This document shows, piece by piece, positions 19,568-29,172 of a DNA stretch of 64,000 nt (positions are counted from its first letter, which is position 1; the number at the start of each line of letters is the position of its first letter). The notes below the pieces were generated by a model that had not been told where the DNA came from, searched no databases, and saw only the letters and a list, made by a program, of their open reading frames with translations. The DNA is from Tetzosporium hominis. Its GTDB lineage: Bacteria; Bacillota; Bacilli; Bacillales_A; Planococcaceae. The stretch spans positions 124,001-188,000 of the forward strand of contig NZ_NOKQ01000187.1 of the NCBI RefSeq assembly GCF_002265435.1, in the 5' to 3' direction. The translations under genes and the position numbers were made by a program.

Positions 19568-19665
19568 TGAGATCCCATTTCCTAGGGGAGAACCTGCAAG
19601 TCTCCTCGTCGCAGGCTCCTGCGGGGTCTCGCAGAACCTCTGATACCCTGGGAAATGGAATCTCA
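19568..19665. repeat. 98-bp imperfect palindrome in nrdJ-papA gap
   Basis: Outer stem TGAGATCCCATTTCCTAGGG (19568-19587) pairs with the segment ending GGAAATGGAATCTCA (19646-19665), with one mismatch and one G-T pair. Inside, CCTGC / GCAGG and CTGCG / CGCAG form smaller stems, and the GAGACCCCGCAGGAGC-type core recalls Bacillaceae intergenic hairpin repeats. This and the terminator are the only structures seen in 19411-19731. Confidence 0.7.
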
Positions 19666-19731
19666 TGTTCAAAATTCGATAAATTATGCAATTTATAAAG
19701 TTTTTAGAGTGGCGTTCTTCACATCTAAATT

Positions 19732-22293
19732 TTAAAGACCGCACTTAAGCTGAGCACCACAGTTCGTACAAGTGTTACAGCCACCAAGCTCTTCAACTGT
19801 TCCCTTGCGGCAGACCGGACATGTATTTCCTACTTCAGATCCGATAGTAACGTTCGTGCTGCGAAGATCTTGAATCGTATCGATCAAGACGATCGGACGT
19901 TTCTCTTCTACCACTTCCGTTTGCACTTCCGTCATATCATTTTCTTCTGCTTTCAATGTCAGTACTTGAGAGTCACGGCTTCCGTCCACATAGACTGTAC
20001 CACCTTTGGCTCCTCCTCGGTAAAGACGCTCATAAACACCTTCAACTTGTTCAACAGTATAGCCTTTAGGAGCATTTACTGTTTTTGAAATAGAAGAATC
20101 AATCCAGCGCTGAATGATACATTGAACATCCGCATGCGCTTCTGGTTTCAGTTCCATTGCTGTTACAAACCACTCTGGAAGCTCTTCGCTTGAAGCTTCA
20201 GGATGCTTCGCTAAGTACTCACTAACAATATCAGCTTTCACTTCGATAAATTTCCCTAGACGACCGCTGCGGTAGTACGTGAAGGAGAAGTAAGGTTCAA
20301 GACCAGTCGATACACCAACCATAGTACCTGTAGAGCCAGTTGGAGCAACTGTCAGTAAGTGTGAGTTACGAATTCCGTAAGACAAAATATCTTCACGAAT
20401 CGATTCGTTCATTCCTTGCATGAAGCCTGTCTCAGTGAATGCTTTACGAAGACGTGCCGTCTCTTCTTCCGTATCTCCCACTAGGAATGGGAAGCTCCCT
20501 CGCTCTTTCGCAAGCTCGATAGAAGTTTCATATGCTGTCTCTGCAATCGTTTGGAAGATCTGGTCGACGAGTACATTTCCTTCTTCAGAGCCGTATGGTT
20601 TTTCACAGTAAATCAATAGATCCGCAAGACCCATTACTCCTAGGCCGACGCGACGTTCCCCTAGCGCTTGCACTTTGTTCTCTTCTAAGAAGTAAGGTGT
20701 GGCATCAATAACGTTATCTTGCATACGCACACCAACGCGAACCGTCTGTTTCAGTGCTTCAAAATCAACTGTCAACGTCTCTTTATCAGCAAACTGAGCT
20801 AAGTTGACTGCAGCCAAATTACACACACTGTATGGAGCTAAAGGTTGCTCCCCACAAGGATTGGTAGCTACAACTTTTTGGCCGTAGGCTTTTGCATTCG
20901 TTTTATCATTGGCATTGTCGATAAAGAAAATACCTGGTTCCGCAGAATATGTTGCACAGATATTGATTAAGTTCCATAAATCGCGTGCTTTGATCGTGCG
21001 GTAGGTACGCACTTCATAGCCCATCTGTTCCCACTCACGGACGTCACCGACTTTATGCCATTCACGGTTGTACACTTCCATATCTTCTTTTGAATAATTT
21101 TCTACTGCTGGGAAGCGAAGATCGAAAGATGCGTCATCTTCTACGGCCTGCATAAATTCTTTTGTGAGGGTAACAGAAATATTTGCACCTGTTAAAAATT
21201 CTGAATTGTGGACACTGTAGTGACCGCCATCTCTAAGCTTTGACTCTGCATCGCGAATGATAGCATCGCTGAATCCGCCGTAACCTGGAATCGCTTTGTA
21301 GTTTACAATCCCTTGATACATCTGCTCTTCTTGTAAAGAGAGGGGTTTGAATTTTAGCTTGTCTTTAGCAAGTTGCGTAATCCACTCGTCTTCTGTATTT
21401 TCGATCAAATACCGCAAAATTCGGGGATTTTGCATTTTAGAGATGATGAATTCCGCAATATCTGGGTGCCAGTCAGCTAACATAATCATCTGTGCTCCAC
21501 GACGTGAGCCACCTTGTTCCACTAGATGCGTGAGTTTTGCAATGTCATCAAGCCACGATACGGAACCTGAAGATTTTCCGTTAACACCACGAGCTAGAGT
21601 GTTACGAGGGCGTAATGTAGAACCATTTGTTCCTACTCCACCACCTCGACTCATGATTTCCATAACCTGTTTACGGTGATCACTAATGCCTTCACGTGAA
21701 TCTGGAACGAATGGCATCACGTAACAGTTAAAGTACGTAACGTCTGTTTCCGCTCCTGCACCATAAATGACACGACCTGCTGGAATGAAATTGAGAGAAA
21801 CGAGCTCTTGATAGAACTTTTCAAACCATTCGTTGCGTTTTTCTTCAGTCTTTTCAACGCTAGCAAGACCCGTCGCATTTCGCAAAGCGATCTGCTCGTA
21901 GAACAATTCCAATGGTTTTTCAATTACAGATAAAGGTCGTGTGATCTCACCAGTTTGTGCTTTTTCTGGATCATCGATTGCACTACGGTATTCTTCGTCA
22001 ATGCGCACGACAGCTACTTTCTTGTCCCAATCGATTGAGACAATTTGCCCAAGGCCACGGGCTGGGAATTTAGGGTCTTCTTTTACAGTAAGAACAACGA
22101 AGTCTCCTGCTTGGAGTGTCTTTTTCTCGGTGTCTTTAAATGAGTAGCGATCAATCATGACCAGGCGAGATACGCCTTTATGAGTCAATTTCATATCGGG
22201 TGTTACGGGGTGAACCTGAGGAAATTGTTTGATAGCTTCATTGAGCTGTTGGATTGCTGCTTGTTGGTTTTGAAGAGTTGATGGTGAGACCAT
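19732..22293 (-). CDS. nrdJ: Class II (B12-dependent) ribonucleotide reductase
   Basis: 853 residues. Reduces ribonucleotides to deoxyribonucleotides using adenosylcobalamin. Visible are the N-terminal active-site cysteine region (VTYFNCYVMPFVPDSREG), the glycyl/cysteine loop NPCGEQPLAPYSVCNLAAVNLA, APTGSTGTMVGVSTGLEP and a Cys-rich tail CPVCRKGTVEELGGC-NTCTNC that re-reduces the active site. The ATG at 22293 has GGGAGG 8 nt upstream; an upstream extension to 22404 runs through the NrdR boxes and is not coding. No cobalamin riboswitch was seen. Confidence 0.95.
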   Translation of the reverse strand: MVSPSTLQNQQAAIQQLNEAIKQFPQVHPVTPDMKLTHKGVSRLVMIDRYSFKDTEKKTLQAGDFVVLTVKEDPKFPARGLGQIVSIDWDKKVAVVRIDEEYRSAIDDPEKAQTGEITRPLSVIEKPLELFYEQIALRNATGLASVEKTEEKRNEWFEKFYQELVSLNFIPAGRVIYGAGAETDVTYFNCYVMPFVPDSREGISDHRKQVMEIMSRGGGVGTNGSTLRPRNTLARGVNGKSSGSVSWLDDIAKLTHLVEQGGSRRGAQMIMLADWHPDIAEFIISKMQNPRILRYLIENTEDEWITQLAKDKLKFKPLSLQEEQMYQGIVNYKAIPGYGGFSDAIIRDAESKLRDGGHYSVHNSEFLTGANISVTLTKEFMQAVEDDASFDLRFPAVENYSKEDMEVYNREWHKVGDVREWEQMGYEVRTYRTIKARDLWNLINICATYSAEPGIFFIDNANDKTNAKAYGQKVVATNPCGEQPLAPYSVCNLAAVNLAQFADKETLTVDFEALKQTVRVGVRMQDNVIDATPYFLEENKVQALGERRVGLGVMGLADLLIYCEKPYGSEEGNVLVDQIFQTIAETAYETSIELAKERGSFPFLVGDTEEETARLRKAFTETGFMQGMNESIREDILSYGIRNSHLLTVAPTGSTGTMVGVSTGLEPYFSFTYYRSGRLGKFIEVKADIVSEYLAKHPEASSEELPEWFVTAMELKPEAHADVQCIIQRWIDSSISKTVNAPKGYTVEQVEGVYERLYRGGAKGGTVYVDGSRDSQVLTLKAEENDMTEVQTEVVEEKRPIVLIDTIQDLRSTNVTIGSEVGNTCPVCRKGTVEELGGCNTCTNCGAQLKCGL

Positions 22294-22328
22294 GTAAATT
22301 CCTCCCGAAATAAGTTCTATGATTATTG

Positions 22329-22376
22329 ACACAATATATAGTGTATATCCAAATGATAAAGCACTATATATTGAAT
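22329..22376 (-). promoter_or_regulatory. Pair of NrdR boxes upstream of nrdJ
   Basis: Plus strand ACACAATATATAGTGT (22329-22344) and GCACTATATATTGAAT (22361-22376) both fit the NrdR box (ACAC-ATATAT-GTGT-like). Centres are 32 bp apart, the usual three-turn spacing. They lie 35-83 bp upstream of the nrdJ start. NrdR is an ATP/dATP-sensing repressor of ribonucleotide reductase genes. Confidence 0.85.
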
Positions 22377-22455
22377 GTCTAGTTAGAACCTCGCAGATTT
22401 TCAAGATGAATCTTTGAACCTATTTCGGTGAAATTCCATAGCCCAGAAGTGGCGA

Positions 22456-23289
22456 TTATTTTCTAAAATTCCATTCATCCGAACGATACCTTGTGTCTGC
22501 AAGGTTTTCAACATATTTCTGCTGTTCAGGAGTTAAAGAAAAAGAAGTCAGTTGAATATTTAGTGCCGATTCAAAGCCGTTTTTAAAGGCAGGAATGCAC
22601 TGCTCAACCTTAATTGTCTTTGATATAATTTTGTTAATAGAGACAGCTTTTTGACTTAATCGCTCTTTTACTTTTTGACGTTTCTCTTCCGATTCATAAG
22701 AAAAACAATTTAAATATTTATCTTCATCAAGATCAATTAGAATAGCACCGTGTTGTAAAATAACTCCTTTCTGTCGTGTTTGAGCAGAACCTGCTACTTT
22801 CTTCCCTTCAACTACTAATTCATACCAAGAAGGAGCATCAAAACAGACTGCTGATTTTGGTTGACTTAGAGCTTCACGTTGAGAATCAGACTCTGGAACA
22901 GAAAATTCCGCTTGAAGCCCCAGGTTCCGAAACCCTTGTAAAATCCCTTCACTGATGACGCGGTAGGCTTCTGTTACCGTCTTCGGCATATCCGGATAGT
23001 CTTCAGATACGATGACACTGTAAGTGAGTTCGTGTTCATGAAGAACCGCTCTACCTCCTGTTGGTCGACGCACAAATCCAAGCCCCATCTCTTTAACAGC
23101 TGGTAGATGGATATCTCGTTCTACTCGCTGAAAATAGCCAATGGAAAGCGCTGCTGGCTCCCACTGATAAAAGCGAATGACCGGTGGAATCAATCCTTCT
23201 GCATGCCATTCAAGCAATGCTTCATCTAAAGCCATATTGTAGGCGGCGTCTTGTTTGCCAGAATCAATAAAAATCCAGTTGTTTGTCAT
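22456..23289 (-). CDS. lipM: Octanoyl-ACP:protein N-octanoyltransferase LipM
   Basis: 277 residues of the LplA/LipB/LipM fold. Has [18 protein letters not shown] (substrate loop), the LipM-type cysteine region [26 protein letters not shown] (in parts), and the lysine of GKKVAGSAQ. LipM transfers octanoate to GcvH as the first step of lipoate assembly in Bacillus. The start has GGAGG 6 nt upstream. It is divergent from yqhL, as in B. subtilis, and near the gcv operon whose H protein is its substrate. Confidence 0.92.
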   Translation of the reverse strand: MTNNWIFIDSGKQDAAYNMALDEALLEWHAEGLIPPVIRFYQWEPAALSIGYFQRVERDIHLPAVKEMGLGFVRRPTGGRAVLHEHELTYSVIVSEDYPDMPKTVTEAYRVISEGILQGFRNLGLQAEFSVPESDSQREALSQPKSAVCFDAPSWYELVVEGKKVAGSAQTRQKGVILQHGAILIDLDEDKYLNCFSYESEEKRQKVKERLSQKAVSINKIISKTIKVEQCIPAFKNGFESALNIQLTSFSLTPEQQKYVENLADTRYRSDEWNFRK

Positions 23290-23319
23290 GAGGTTGCCTC
23301 CGTTTTGCGAGATTGTCGA

Positions 23320-23348
23320 TTGAATCTCTTCAGTCTACTACTTATAAT
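23320..23348 (+). promoter_or_regulatory. Sigma-A promoter of rhodanese gene
   Basis: TTGAAT (23320-23325), 17-bp spacer, TATAAT (23343-23348), 20 bp before the yqhL start. Confidence 0.8.
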
Positions 23349-23367
23349 AGAGGAAGAGAAGGGAGTA

Positions 23368-23757
23368 ATGAAGTTGTTAGAAATCGTATTAGGTATTTTA
23401 GGTGCTATCATTGTGTTCGGAATCTATACATTTTTTACAGGAATGAAAATGAAGAAGTCCGTCACTACGTTATCACAAGATGAATTTATTCAAGGGTATC
23501 GCAAAGCTCAATTAATTGATTGCCGTGAGCCAAAAGAATTTGAAGGCGGACATATTTTAGGAGCACGCAACATTCCTGCTAGCCAGATGCGCACTCGTAT
23601 GAAAGAGATCCGTAAAGACAAGCCCGTCTATTTATATTGCCAAAGCGGTGCACGCAGCGCTCGTACTGCTATGACATTAAAAAAGAATGGCTATGATCAA
23701 CTTTACCAACTAGATGGCGGCTTCCGCAAATGGACGGGTAAAATCAAGTCTAAATAA
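23368..23757 (+). CDS. yqhL: Membrane-anchored rhodanese-like protein
   Basis: 129 residues: an N-terminal membrane anchor (LLEIVLGILGAIIVFGIYTFF) then a single rhodanese domain with the active loop Cys91 in YLYCQSGARSART, plus DCREPKEFEGGHI and LDGGFRKWTG. Probably transfers sulfane sulfur; substrate unknown. ATG at 23368 has GGGAG 3-4 nt upstream. Same position and size as B. subtilis YqhL. Confidence 0.93.
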   Translation: MKLLEIVLGILGAIIVFGIYTFFTGMKMKKSVTTLSQDEFIQGYRKAQLIDCREPKEFEGGHILGARNIPASQMRTRMKEIRKDKPVYLYCQSGARSARTAMTLKKNGYDQLYQLDGGFRKWTGKIKSK

Positions 23758-23765
23758 CTTAAAAC

Positions 23766-23792
23766 AAGGCTCGCCAGATGGCGAGCCTTTTT
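23766..23792. terminator. yqhL / gcvPB convergent terminator
   Basis: Perfect 8-bp stem GGCTCGCC / GGCGAGCC, 4-nt loop, then TTTTTT on the plus strand. Flanking A tract may also serve gcvPB. Confidence 0.85.
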
Positions 23793-23795
23793 GTA

Positions 23796-25253
23796 TTATT
23801 TTGTATAACGTAGTACCGGTTTACGAGCAGCTTTCGTTTCATCCAAACGACCAATAACAGTCGTATGTGGTGCGTTTTGCACCTTTTCTGGATTTTCTTC
23901 TGTTTCTTTCGCAATTTGGATCATCGCGTCACAAAATGCATCAAGCGTCTCTTTTGATTCCGTCTCAGTTGGCTCGATCATCATTCCTTCTTCTACGTTT
24001 AGTGGGAAGTAGATCGTTGGTGGATGGTATCCGAAATCAAGCAGTCGTTTTGCCATATCAAGAGTACGAACGCCAAGTTTCTTTTGACGACGACCACTCA
24101 AGACAAATTCATGCTTACAGTGACGGTTGTACGGTAGGTCAAAGTAAGGCTCTAGACGACGCATCATATAGTTCGCATTGAGTACAGCGTATTCAGTTAC
24201 AGCTTTCAAGCCGTCTGGTCCCATAGAGCGAATGTACGTATAAGCACGAACATTGATCCCAAAGTTTCCGTAGAAAGGCTTCACTCGGCCAATTGCTTGT
24301 GGACGATCATAATCAAATGTATAGCGGTCGTCTTTCTTCACAAGAACTGGAGCAGGTAAGAATGGAATCAAGTCTTTCTTTACACCAACAGGACCTGAAC
24401 CTGGTCCACCACCGCCATGAGGGCCAGTGAACGTTTTGTGCAAGTTCAAGTGAACACAGTCAAAGCCCATATCTCCAGGTCGTGCTTTTGACATAACGGC
24501 ATTCAAGTTCGCTCCGTCATAATACAATTTGCCCCCGACTCCGTGAATGATACTCGCCATTTCTAATATGTGTTCTTCAAATAATCCTAGTGTATTCGGG
24601 TTTGTCAGCATAAGAGCAGCTGTATCGTCCCCTGCCACACGACGTAAATCTTCTAAATCAACCAGACCATGTTCATCCGATTTTACAGTGATAGTCTCAA
24701 ATCCCGCCACTGTAGCAGATGCTGGATTCGTTCCATGTGCTGAGTCTGGAACGATGACTTTTGTACGGTGATGGTCACCGTTTGCTTCGTGGAACGCACG
24801 AATCATCATAAGAGCTGTCCATTCACCGTGTGCACCAGCTGCCGGTTGTAACGTCACATCATCCATACCTGTGATTTCAATCAAGTGCTCTTGAAGATCG
24901 TACATCAATTCCATTGCACCTTGAACAGACGACTCATCTTGAAGTGGGTGTATGTTCGCAAAACCTGGGAAGCGTGCTACGCTCTCATTGATCTTCGGAT
25001 TGTATTTCATCGTACAAGAACCTAATGGATAGAATCCTGAATCTACACCATGGTTACGGTTCGACAACGCTGTATAGTGACGCATGATATCTAACTCTGA
25101 TACTTCAGGAAGTTCAGCAGCTTCTTCGCGAACCATTCCTTCAGGTAATAGAGAGGCTAAGTCCACTTCTGGAACATCTAAGTCTGGTAGGCTATAGCCA
25201 ATACGACCTTCTGTTGAGATTTCAAAAATCAAGGGTTGGTTATCTTTATGCAT
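23796..25253 (-). CDS. gcvPB: Glycine dehydrogenase (decarboxylating) subunit 2
   Basis: 485-residue PLP subunit of the glycine cleavage P protein. The PLP lysine lies in [34 protein letters not shown]-type motif is [16 protein letters not shown]. Decarboxylates glycine and transfers aminomethyl to lipoyl-GcvH. Overlaps gcvPA by 8 nt. The split A/B form is typical of Firmicutes. Confidence 0.97.
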   Translation of the reverse strand: MHKDNQPLIFEISTEGRIGYSLPDLDVPEVDLASLLPEGMVREEAAELPEVSELDIMRHYTALSNRNHGVDSGFYPLGSCTMKYNPKINESVARFPGFANIHPLQDESSVQGAMELMYDLQEHLIEITGMDDVTLQPAAGAHGEWTALMMIRAFHEANGDHHRTKVIVPDSAHGTNPASATVAGFETITVKSDEHGLVDLEDLRRVAGDDTAALMLTNPNTLGLFEEHILEMASIIHGVGGKLYYDGANLNAVMSKARPGDMGFDCVHLNLHKTFTGPHGGGGPGSGPVGVKKDLIPFLPAPVLVKKDDRYTFDYDRPQAIGRVKPFYGNFGINVRAYTYIRSMGPDGLKAVTEYAVLNANYMMRRLEPYFDLPYNRHCKHEFVLSGRRQKKLGVRTLDMAKRLLDFGYHPPTIYFPLNVEEGMMIEPTETESKETLDAFCDAMIQIAKETEENPEKVQNAPHTTVIGRLDETKAARKPVLRYTK

Positions 25254-26595
25254 AATAAGCCCCCACTTCCTGCACTAGTGCATCGATTTCTTCTTTTGTA
25301 CGTTGCTCGGTCACGGCAATCAAGATGTGATCTTGCAAGTCTTTGTAATAGGTTCCAAGGTGTAAGCCACCGATCATTTCTTTTTCAAGTAAATGTTTGT
25401 TTAAGCCTTCCACACTACCTGGAAGCTTCACTACGATTTCATTGAAATGAGCGCCTGTGAAGACTACAGACAGTCCTGCTGCTTCAAATGCTTGTTTTGC
25501 ATAAGCAGTTTTCGCGATATTTTGAATCGCCATTTCTTTTGTACCTTGCTTACCAAGAGCCGTCATCGCTACACTTGCTGCAAGTGCGTTCAAGGCTTGG
25601 TTGGAACAGATATTCGAAGTCGCTTTATCACGTCGGATGTGTTGCTCACGAGCTTGAAGCGTCAATACGAATCCACGACGACCTTGGTCATCGGTTGTTT
25701 CTCCCACAAGTCGTCCAGGAACTTTACGCATCAATTTTCCTGATACTGCGAAATACCCACAGTGAGGTCCACCAAATGCTTCTGGAATACCGAATACTTG
25801 TGCATCACCGACAGTAATATCGGCACCGAACTTGCCAGGTGGTGTTAAGACACCTAATGCTAACGGGTTAGATGAGCTGACAAACAGAGCACCATGCTCA
25901 TGTGTCATATCTGAGATTGTTTGCATGTCTTCGATTTGGCCGAAGAAGTTAGGATACTGAACCATCACGGCTGCGATTTCATCAGAAAGTTGCGATTTCA
26001 GCGCTTCTAGATCTGTCTTTCCGTCGTTATGAGGAACGACTTCAACTGCAATGTTTTGCCCATGTGCATACATTTTGACGACATCACGGTATTCCGGATG
26101 CACAGCTTCTGAGATCAAGATTTTTTTACGACGTGTGTGACCTGCAGCCAAGTTTCCTGCTTCTGCAAGTGCTGTACCGCCGTCATACATAGAAGAGTTC
26201 GCAAGTTCCATACCTGTTAATTCACAGATCATCGTTTGGAATTCAAAGATGGCTTGCAGCTCTCCTTGAGAGATCTCAGGCTGATACGGCGTGTATGCCG
26301 TATAGAATTCAGAACGTGAAATCACGTGGTCTACGATAGTTGGTTTGAAGTGATCATAGACACCAGCTCCTAAGAAAGAAGCGTAGTGACGGCTATCTGC
26401 ATTTTTGCCAGCCATCTTTGTCAATTCTTTTAAAAGTGCCGTTTCGGATTTAGCTGGTTTAATGGCATACTCGCCTTTAAAGCGTACTTTTTCTGGAATA
26501 TCTGCAAACAGTTCATCAATGGATGATACACCGATTGTGTCGAGCATTTCTTTTTGGTCTTGCTCTGTCATCGGCAAATAACGATGTTTGATCAT
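25246..26595 (-). CDS. gcvPA: Glycine dehydrogenase (decarboxylating) subunit 1
   Basis: 449 residues; N-terminal half of the P protein. Begins [18 protein letters not shown], with motifs [20 protein letters not shown] and [17 protein letters not shown]. Pairs with GcvPB. Lies 16 nt after gcvT with GAGGAG before its ATG. Confidence 0.97.
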   Translation of the reverse strand: MIKHRYLPMTEQDQKEMLDTIGVSSIDELFADIPEKVRFKGEYAIKPAKSETALLKELTKMAGKNADSRHYASFLGAGVYDHFKPTIVDHVISRSEFYTAYTPYQPEISQGELQAIFEFQTMICELTGMELANSSMYDGGTALAEAGNLAAGHTRRKKILISEAVHPEYRDVVKMYAHGQNIAVEVVPHNDGKTDLEALKSQLSDEIAAVMVQYPNFFGQIEDMQTISDMTHEHGALFVSSSNPLALGVLTPPGKFGADITVGDAQVFGIPEAFGGPHCGYFAVSGKLMRKVPGRLVGETTDDQGRRGFVLTLQAREQHIRRDKATSNICSNQALNALAASVAMTALGKQGTKEMAIQNIAKTAYAKQAFEAAGLSVVFTGAHFNEIVVKLPGSVEGLNKHLLEKEMIGGLHLGTYYKDLQDHILIAVTEQRTKEEIDALVQEVGAYYA

Positions 26596-26611
26596 AATAG
26601 AGTCGCTCCTC

Positions 26612-27688
26612 TTATTTTTGTCGTTTGTAGAATGGTGTCGGGATAATTACCGCTTTTAATTGTTTCCCACGAATTTCAACAGTCAGCTCTTGTCCAATTT
26701 CGCCAAGCTCGGATTTAATTAAGGCTAAGCCAATATTTTTCTTTAGAGTTGGTGACTGAGTTCCTGTTGTTACTTCTCCTACCACTTGACCATCAACTAG
26801 TACTGGATAGCCATGACGCGGGATCCCTTTGTCAATCATTTCAATACCTACAAGTTTGCGAGGTTTCCCTTTTGCAACAATGGCATCTTTACCAATGAAA
26901 GATTCTTTGGCAGTCTTCACAGCAAAACCGATACCTGCCTCTAGTGGAGAAATGTCTTTTGAAAGCTCTTGTCCGTAAAGTGGCAAGCATGCTTCAAAGC
27001 GAAGAGTATCTCGAGCACCAAGACCCGCTGGAACCAAGCCATGCGGAGCTCCTGCTTCAAGTAACTTCGTCCAGAGTTCTGGTAACGCTGCATTGCGTGC
27101 GTACAATTCGAAGCCGTCTTCTCCCGTGTATCCAGTACGTGAGATGATGACGTCTTGTCCGGCCACTTGACCTTCTGTAAAGGTAAAGAATTTCACTGCT
27201 TGTAAATCTTTCTCTGTAAGAGGCTGAAGGATATCTACCGCAACAGGTCCTTGCAAAGCAAGAAGTCCCCATTCAGCTGATTGATCGTCGATTTGAACAT
27301 CGCCTGTCACATGCTCTTTCATCCAAGCAACATCTTTGTCGATGTTAGAAGCATTGACAACAAGCAAAAAGCGTTTAGGACCAAATTTGTAAACAAGTAG
27401 ATCATCTACTGTCCCACCATCTTCATAGCACATTGCTGCATACATTGCTTTTCCTTCGACCAGCTTCGATACATCGTTAGTAACGAGATGTTGAATGAAC
27501 GCCTCGCTATCAGCACCTGTGACCCAGACTTCTCCCATGTGGGATACGTCAAATAATCCAGCTTTCGTACGAACTGCTTCATGCTCTTCTTTGATACTTG
27601 AAAATTGAACAGGTAATTCCCAACCACCAAAATCTATTGTTTTGGCACCATAACTTGCATACAGGTCATAAAGGGGTGTTCGTTGCAT
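26612..27688 (-). CDS. gcvT: Aminomethyltransferase (glycine cleavage T protein)
   Basis: 358 residues. Begins [27 protein letters not shown] (in segments); contains [25 protein letters not shown] (folate site) and [21 protein letters not shown]. Releases ammonia from the aminomethyl-lipoyl arm and forms 5,10-methylene-THF. First gene of gcvT-gcvPA-gcvPB, under the glycine riboswitch at 27766-27891. GcvH is not in this window. Confidence 0.97.
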   Translation of the reverse strand: MQRTPLYDLYASYGAKTIDFGGWELPVQFSSIKEEHEAVRTKAGLFDVSHMGEVWVTGADSEAFIQHLVTNDVSKLVEGKAMYAAMCYEDGGTVDDLLVYKFGPKRFLLVVNASNIDKDVAWMKEHVTGDVQIDDQSAEWGLLALQGPVAVDILQPLTEKDLQAVKFFTFTEGQVAGQDVIISRTGYTGEDGFELYARNAALPELWTKLLEAGAPHGLVPAGLGARDTLRFEACLPLYGQELSKDISPLEAGIGFAVKTAKESFIGKDAIVAKGKPRKLVGIEMIDKGIPRHGYPVLVDGQVVGEVTTGTQSPTLKKNIGLALIKSELGEIGQELTVEIRGKQLKAVIIPTPFYKRQK

Positions 27689-27734
27689 CTCAGTTCCTCC
27701 TTCAATGAATTCATAGTATTGTGAATTTTTCGCA

Positions 27735-27771
27735 TAAAAAAAGACAGCAACCCAATTTTCCGGGCTCTGTC
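27735..27771 (-). terminator. Riboswitch-controlled terminator before gcvT
   Basis: Minus-strand stem GACAG...CCC / GGG...CTGTC followed by seven T. Its 5' arm overlaps the CAGAG that closes the second (ghost) aptamer stem, so glycine binding should block termination and turn gcv on. Confidence 0.85.
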
Positions 27772-27891
27772 CTAGTATCTGAAAGTTCAGAGGTGCGTCC
27801 AGTACGAGTCTTTTTGCCTGAGAGATTCATGTTTTCACACTTGCTCCTTCGGCGACGCATATAGCGTTCTCTCCCCGTACGTTCATCCGCC
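27766..27891 (-). promoter_or_regulatory. Glycine riboswitch, one full aptamer plus ghost aptamer
   Basis: Minus-strand order: GGGGAGAGA, GCCGAAGGAGCAA, ATCTCTCAGGCAAAAAGACTC, then GGACGCACCTCTG, AACTTTCAG and TAGGACAGAG. The first block is a complete glycine aptamer. The second keeps only its closing stem CTCTG / CAGAG and core fragments; the glycine-binding arms of aptamer 2 seen in B. subtilis are missing. This matches a type-1 singlet with ghost aptamer. Confidence 0.93.
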
Positions 27892-27900
27892 AATTATGCT

Positions 27901-27944
27901 GTTTTCAATACCTACATCCTAACATTGTAGAATTGAAAACGCAA
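27901..27944 (-). promoter_or_regulatory. gcvT promoter within a 40-bp dyad
   Basis: Minus-strand -35 TTGCGT (27939-27944), 17-bp spacer, extended -10 TGT-TAGGAT (27916-27921). The dyad GTTTTCAAT / ATTGAAAAC (27901-27909, 27932-27940) and inner CTACA / TGTAG cover this promoter. No T run follows, so it is not an evident terminator. Confidence 0.55.
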
Positions 27945-27989
27945 TCTATTTCTGTTTTTTAGCTTATACACGAACTTTTTACAAATTAA

Positions 27990-28523
27990 TCACTTGGAAT
28001 GTTCGCCTTTTAGTCGATTCACTTGGAAGGAACAGTATTCGGTAATCTGCCTGAGGGTCTTCCCTTCTGTACGAATCACTACATGAGCTGCCTTCTTGTA
28101 AAATGGGAGGCGTTCATAATATAAAGCCTCAATTTCTTCACGCGTGCTCCTTTGAACAATGGGACGATTCTTATCACGATGGATCCGCATCCAAATATCA
28201 GGAAACACAGCATTTAAGAACAAAACCAATCCGGTTTTTCTCATTATTTTTCGATTTTCTTCTGAAATAGCCACTCCGCCACCCGTTGAAATGATACAGA
28301 ATTCATCTCGAAAAGACTTCAAAAATTCGGTTTCTAATTTCCTGAAGTATGGCTCTCCATGCTTTTCAAATATTTCTGGAATGGTCAATCCTTGCTGTTT
28401 GACGATTTCCTTATCCATATCGTAAAAAGGAATTCGGAGAGCAAAACTCAACCGTTTTCCAATAGCCGTTTTCCCACACCCCATGAATCCGACCAAATAC
28501 ACTTTCTTCATAGACTCACTCAT
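27990..28523 (-). CDS. aroK: Shikimate kinase
   Basis: 177 residues. P-loop VGFMGCGKTAIGKRL, the shikimate-binding DMDKEI and GEPYFRKLETEF, Walker-like STGGGVAISEENRK and lid RPIVQRSTREE. Phosphorylates shikimate in aromatic amino acid synthesis. The ATG at 28523 immediately follows the comGG stop; a second ATG four codons later is also possible. Same location downstream of comG as in Bacillus. Confidence 0.93.
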   Translation of the reverse strand: MSESMKKVYLVGFMGCGKTAIGKRLSFALRIPFYDMDKEIVKQQGLTIPEIFEKHGEPYFRKLETEFLKSFRDEFCIISTGGGVAISEENRKIMRKTGLVLFLNAVFPDIWMRIHRDKNRPIVQRSTREEIEALYYERLPFYKKAAHVVIRTEGKTLRQITEYCSFQVNRLKGEHSK

Positions 28524-28712
28524 TTACTTCAATTTGTTTTTTTCAGTATACACTATCCAAAGCTGTTGCGCTTTGTCACTATAAATTTTTTCCATAGAGT
28601 GATAGTAACTGAGCTTAGAAACATAGTTAGCACTTGTGAGCAAGACAATCGTTAGAAGAAGATGTAGGAACAGTAATGTGAAGGGTAAAATAAAGCCTCT
28701 TTCACGGAACAT
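28524..28712 (-). CDS. comGG: ComGG-like minor pseudopilin, short
   Basis: 62 residues: MFRERGFILPFTLLFLHLLLTIVLL (in segments) is a type IV prepilin-like N-terminus without a strong G/FTLIE motif, followed by SKLSYYHSMEKIYSDKAQQLWIVY. B. subtilis ComGG is about twice as long. Assignment rests on last place in the comG operon and the N-terminal hydrophobic segment. Overlaps comGF by 11 nt. Confidence 0.65.
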   Translation of the reverse strand: MFRERGFILPFTLLFLHLLLTIVLLTSANYVSKLSYYHSMEKIYSDKAQQLWIVYTEKNKLK

Positions 28713-29172
28713 ACAACAGCGTTTCCTTTTTATAAGTGACTCCCGATAAAGCCGTAATCTCCATCTGTAACTTGTTGTCACCGATTAAAATCCTGCACGA
28801 CTGGACTTCAAGTAGTACAGGTTCGTTTCCTGCACCATTTACTGTCTTTCGAAAGCGGTCTCCTACTTTCTCATAGCGTATAGAAGCTCCAGCACTATCC
28901 ATTACGACAGAACAGCTCCCTAGATAGTTCCGAACATTACTAGATGAGTGGAGTACTTCTTGGAATTCCAGCCAAAAGGAGTCGACCTGCTGAACGTAAG
29001 GGTCGGCAAACTTTGAAGTGGTGGCTGCTGTAGATGCAATAACTGTCACTAACAAAGATAAGCTAGATAAAGAGATGACGAGCTGCAACAGCTGGTCTAG
29101 TAGAGAAAAGCCTTGCTGTGAATTTACTTGGAGATACACGAAATTTCGTCCGGACCTCTTGCCACACACCAT
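28702..29172 (-). CDS. comGF: ComGF-like minor pseudopilin
   Basis: 156 residues. Prepilin-like GFSLLDQLLQLVISLSSLSLL after a 25-residue leader, then a C-terminal region FWLEFQEVLHSS ... GDRFRKTVNGAGNEPVLLEVQS resembling ComGF. The ATG at 29172 has GGGGGAG close upstream. Overlaps comGE. Confidence 0.78.
   Translation of the reverse strand: MVCGKRSGRNFVYLQVNSQQGFSLLDQLLQLVISLSSLSLLVTVIASTAATTSKFADPYVQQVDSFWLEFQEVLHSSSNVRNYLGSCSVVMDSAGASIRYEKVGDRFRKTVNGAGNEPVLLEVQSCRILIGDNKLQMEITALSGVTYKKETLLYVP

Noticed and set aside
19538-19744. 68-residue minus-strand reading frame in the nrdJ-papA gap
   Set aside because: It lies inside the 98-bp palindrome and nrdJ terminator; no coding signature.
22294-22404. 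N-terminal extension of nrdJ
   Set aside because: It would cover both NrdR boxes and the promoter; the ATG at 22293 has the proper ribosome-binding site.
27711-27893. 60-residue minus-strand reading frame upstream of gcvT
   Set aside because: It is the glycine riboswitch.
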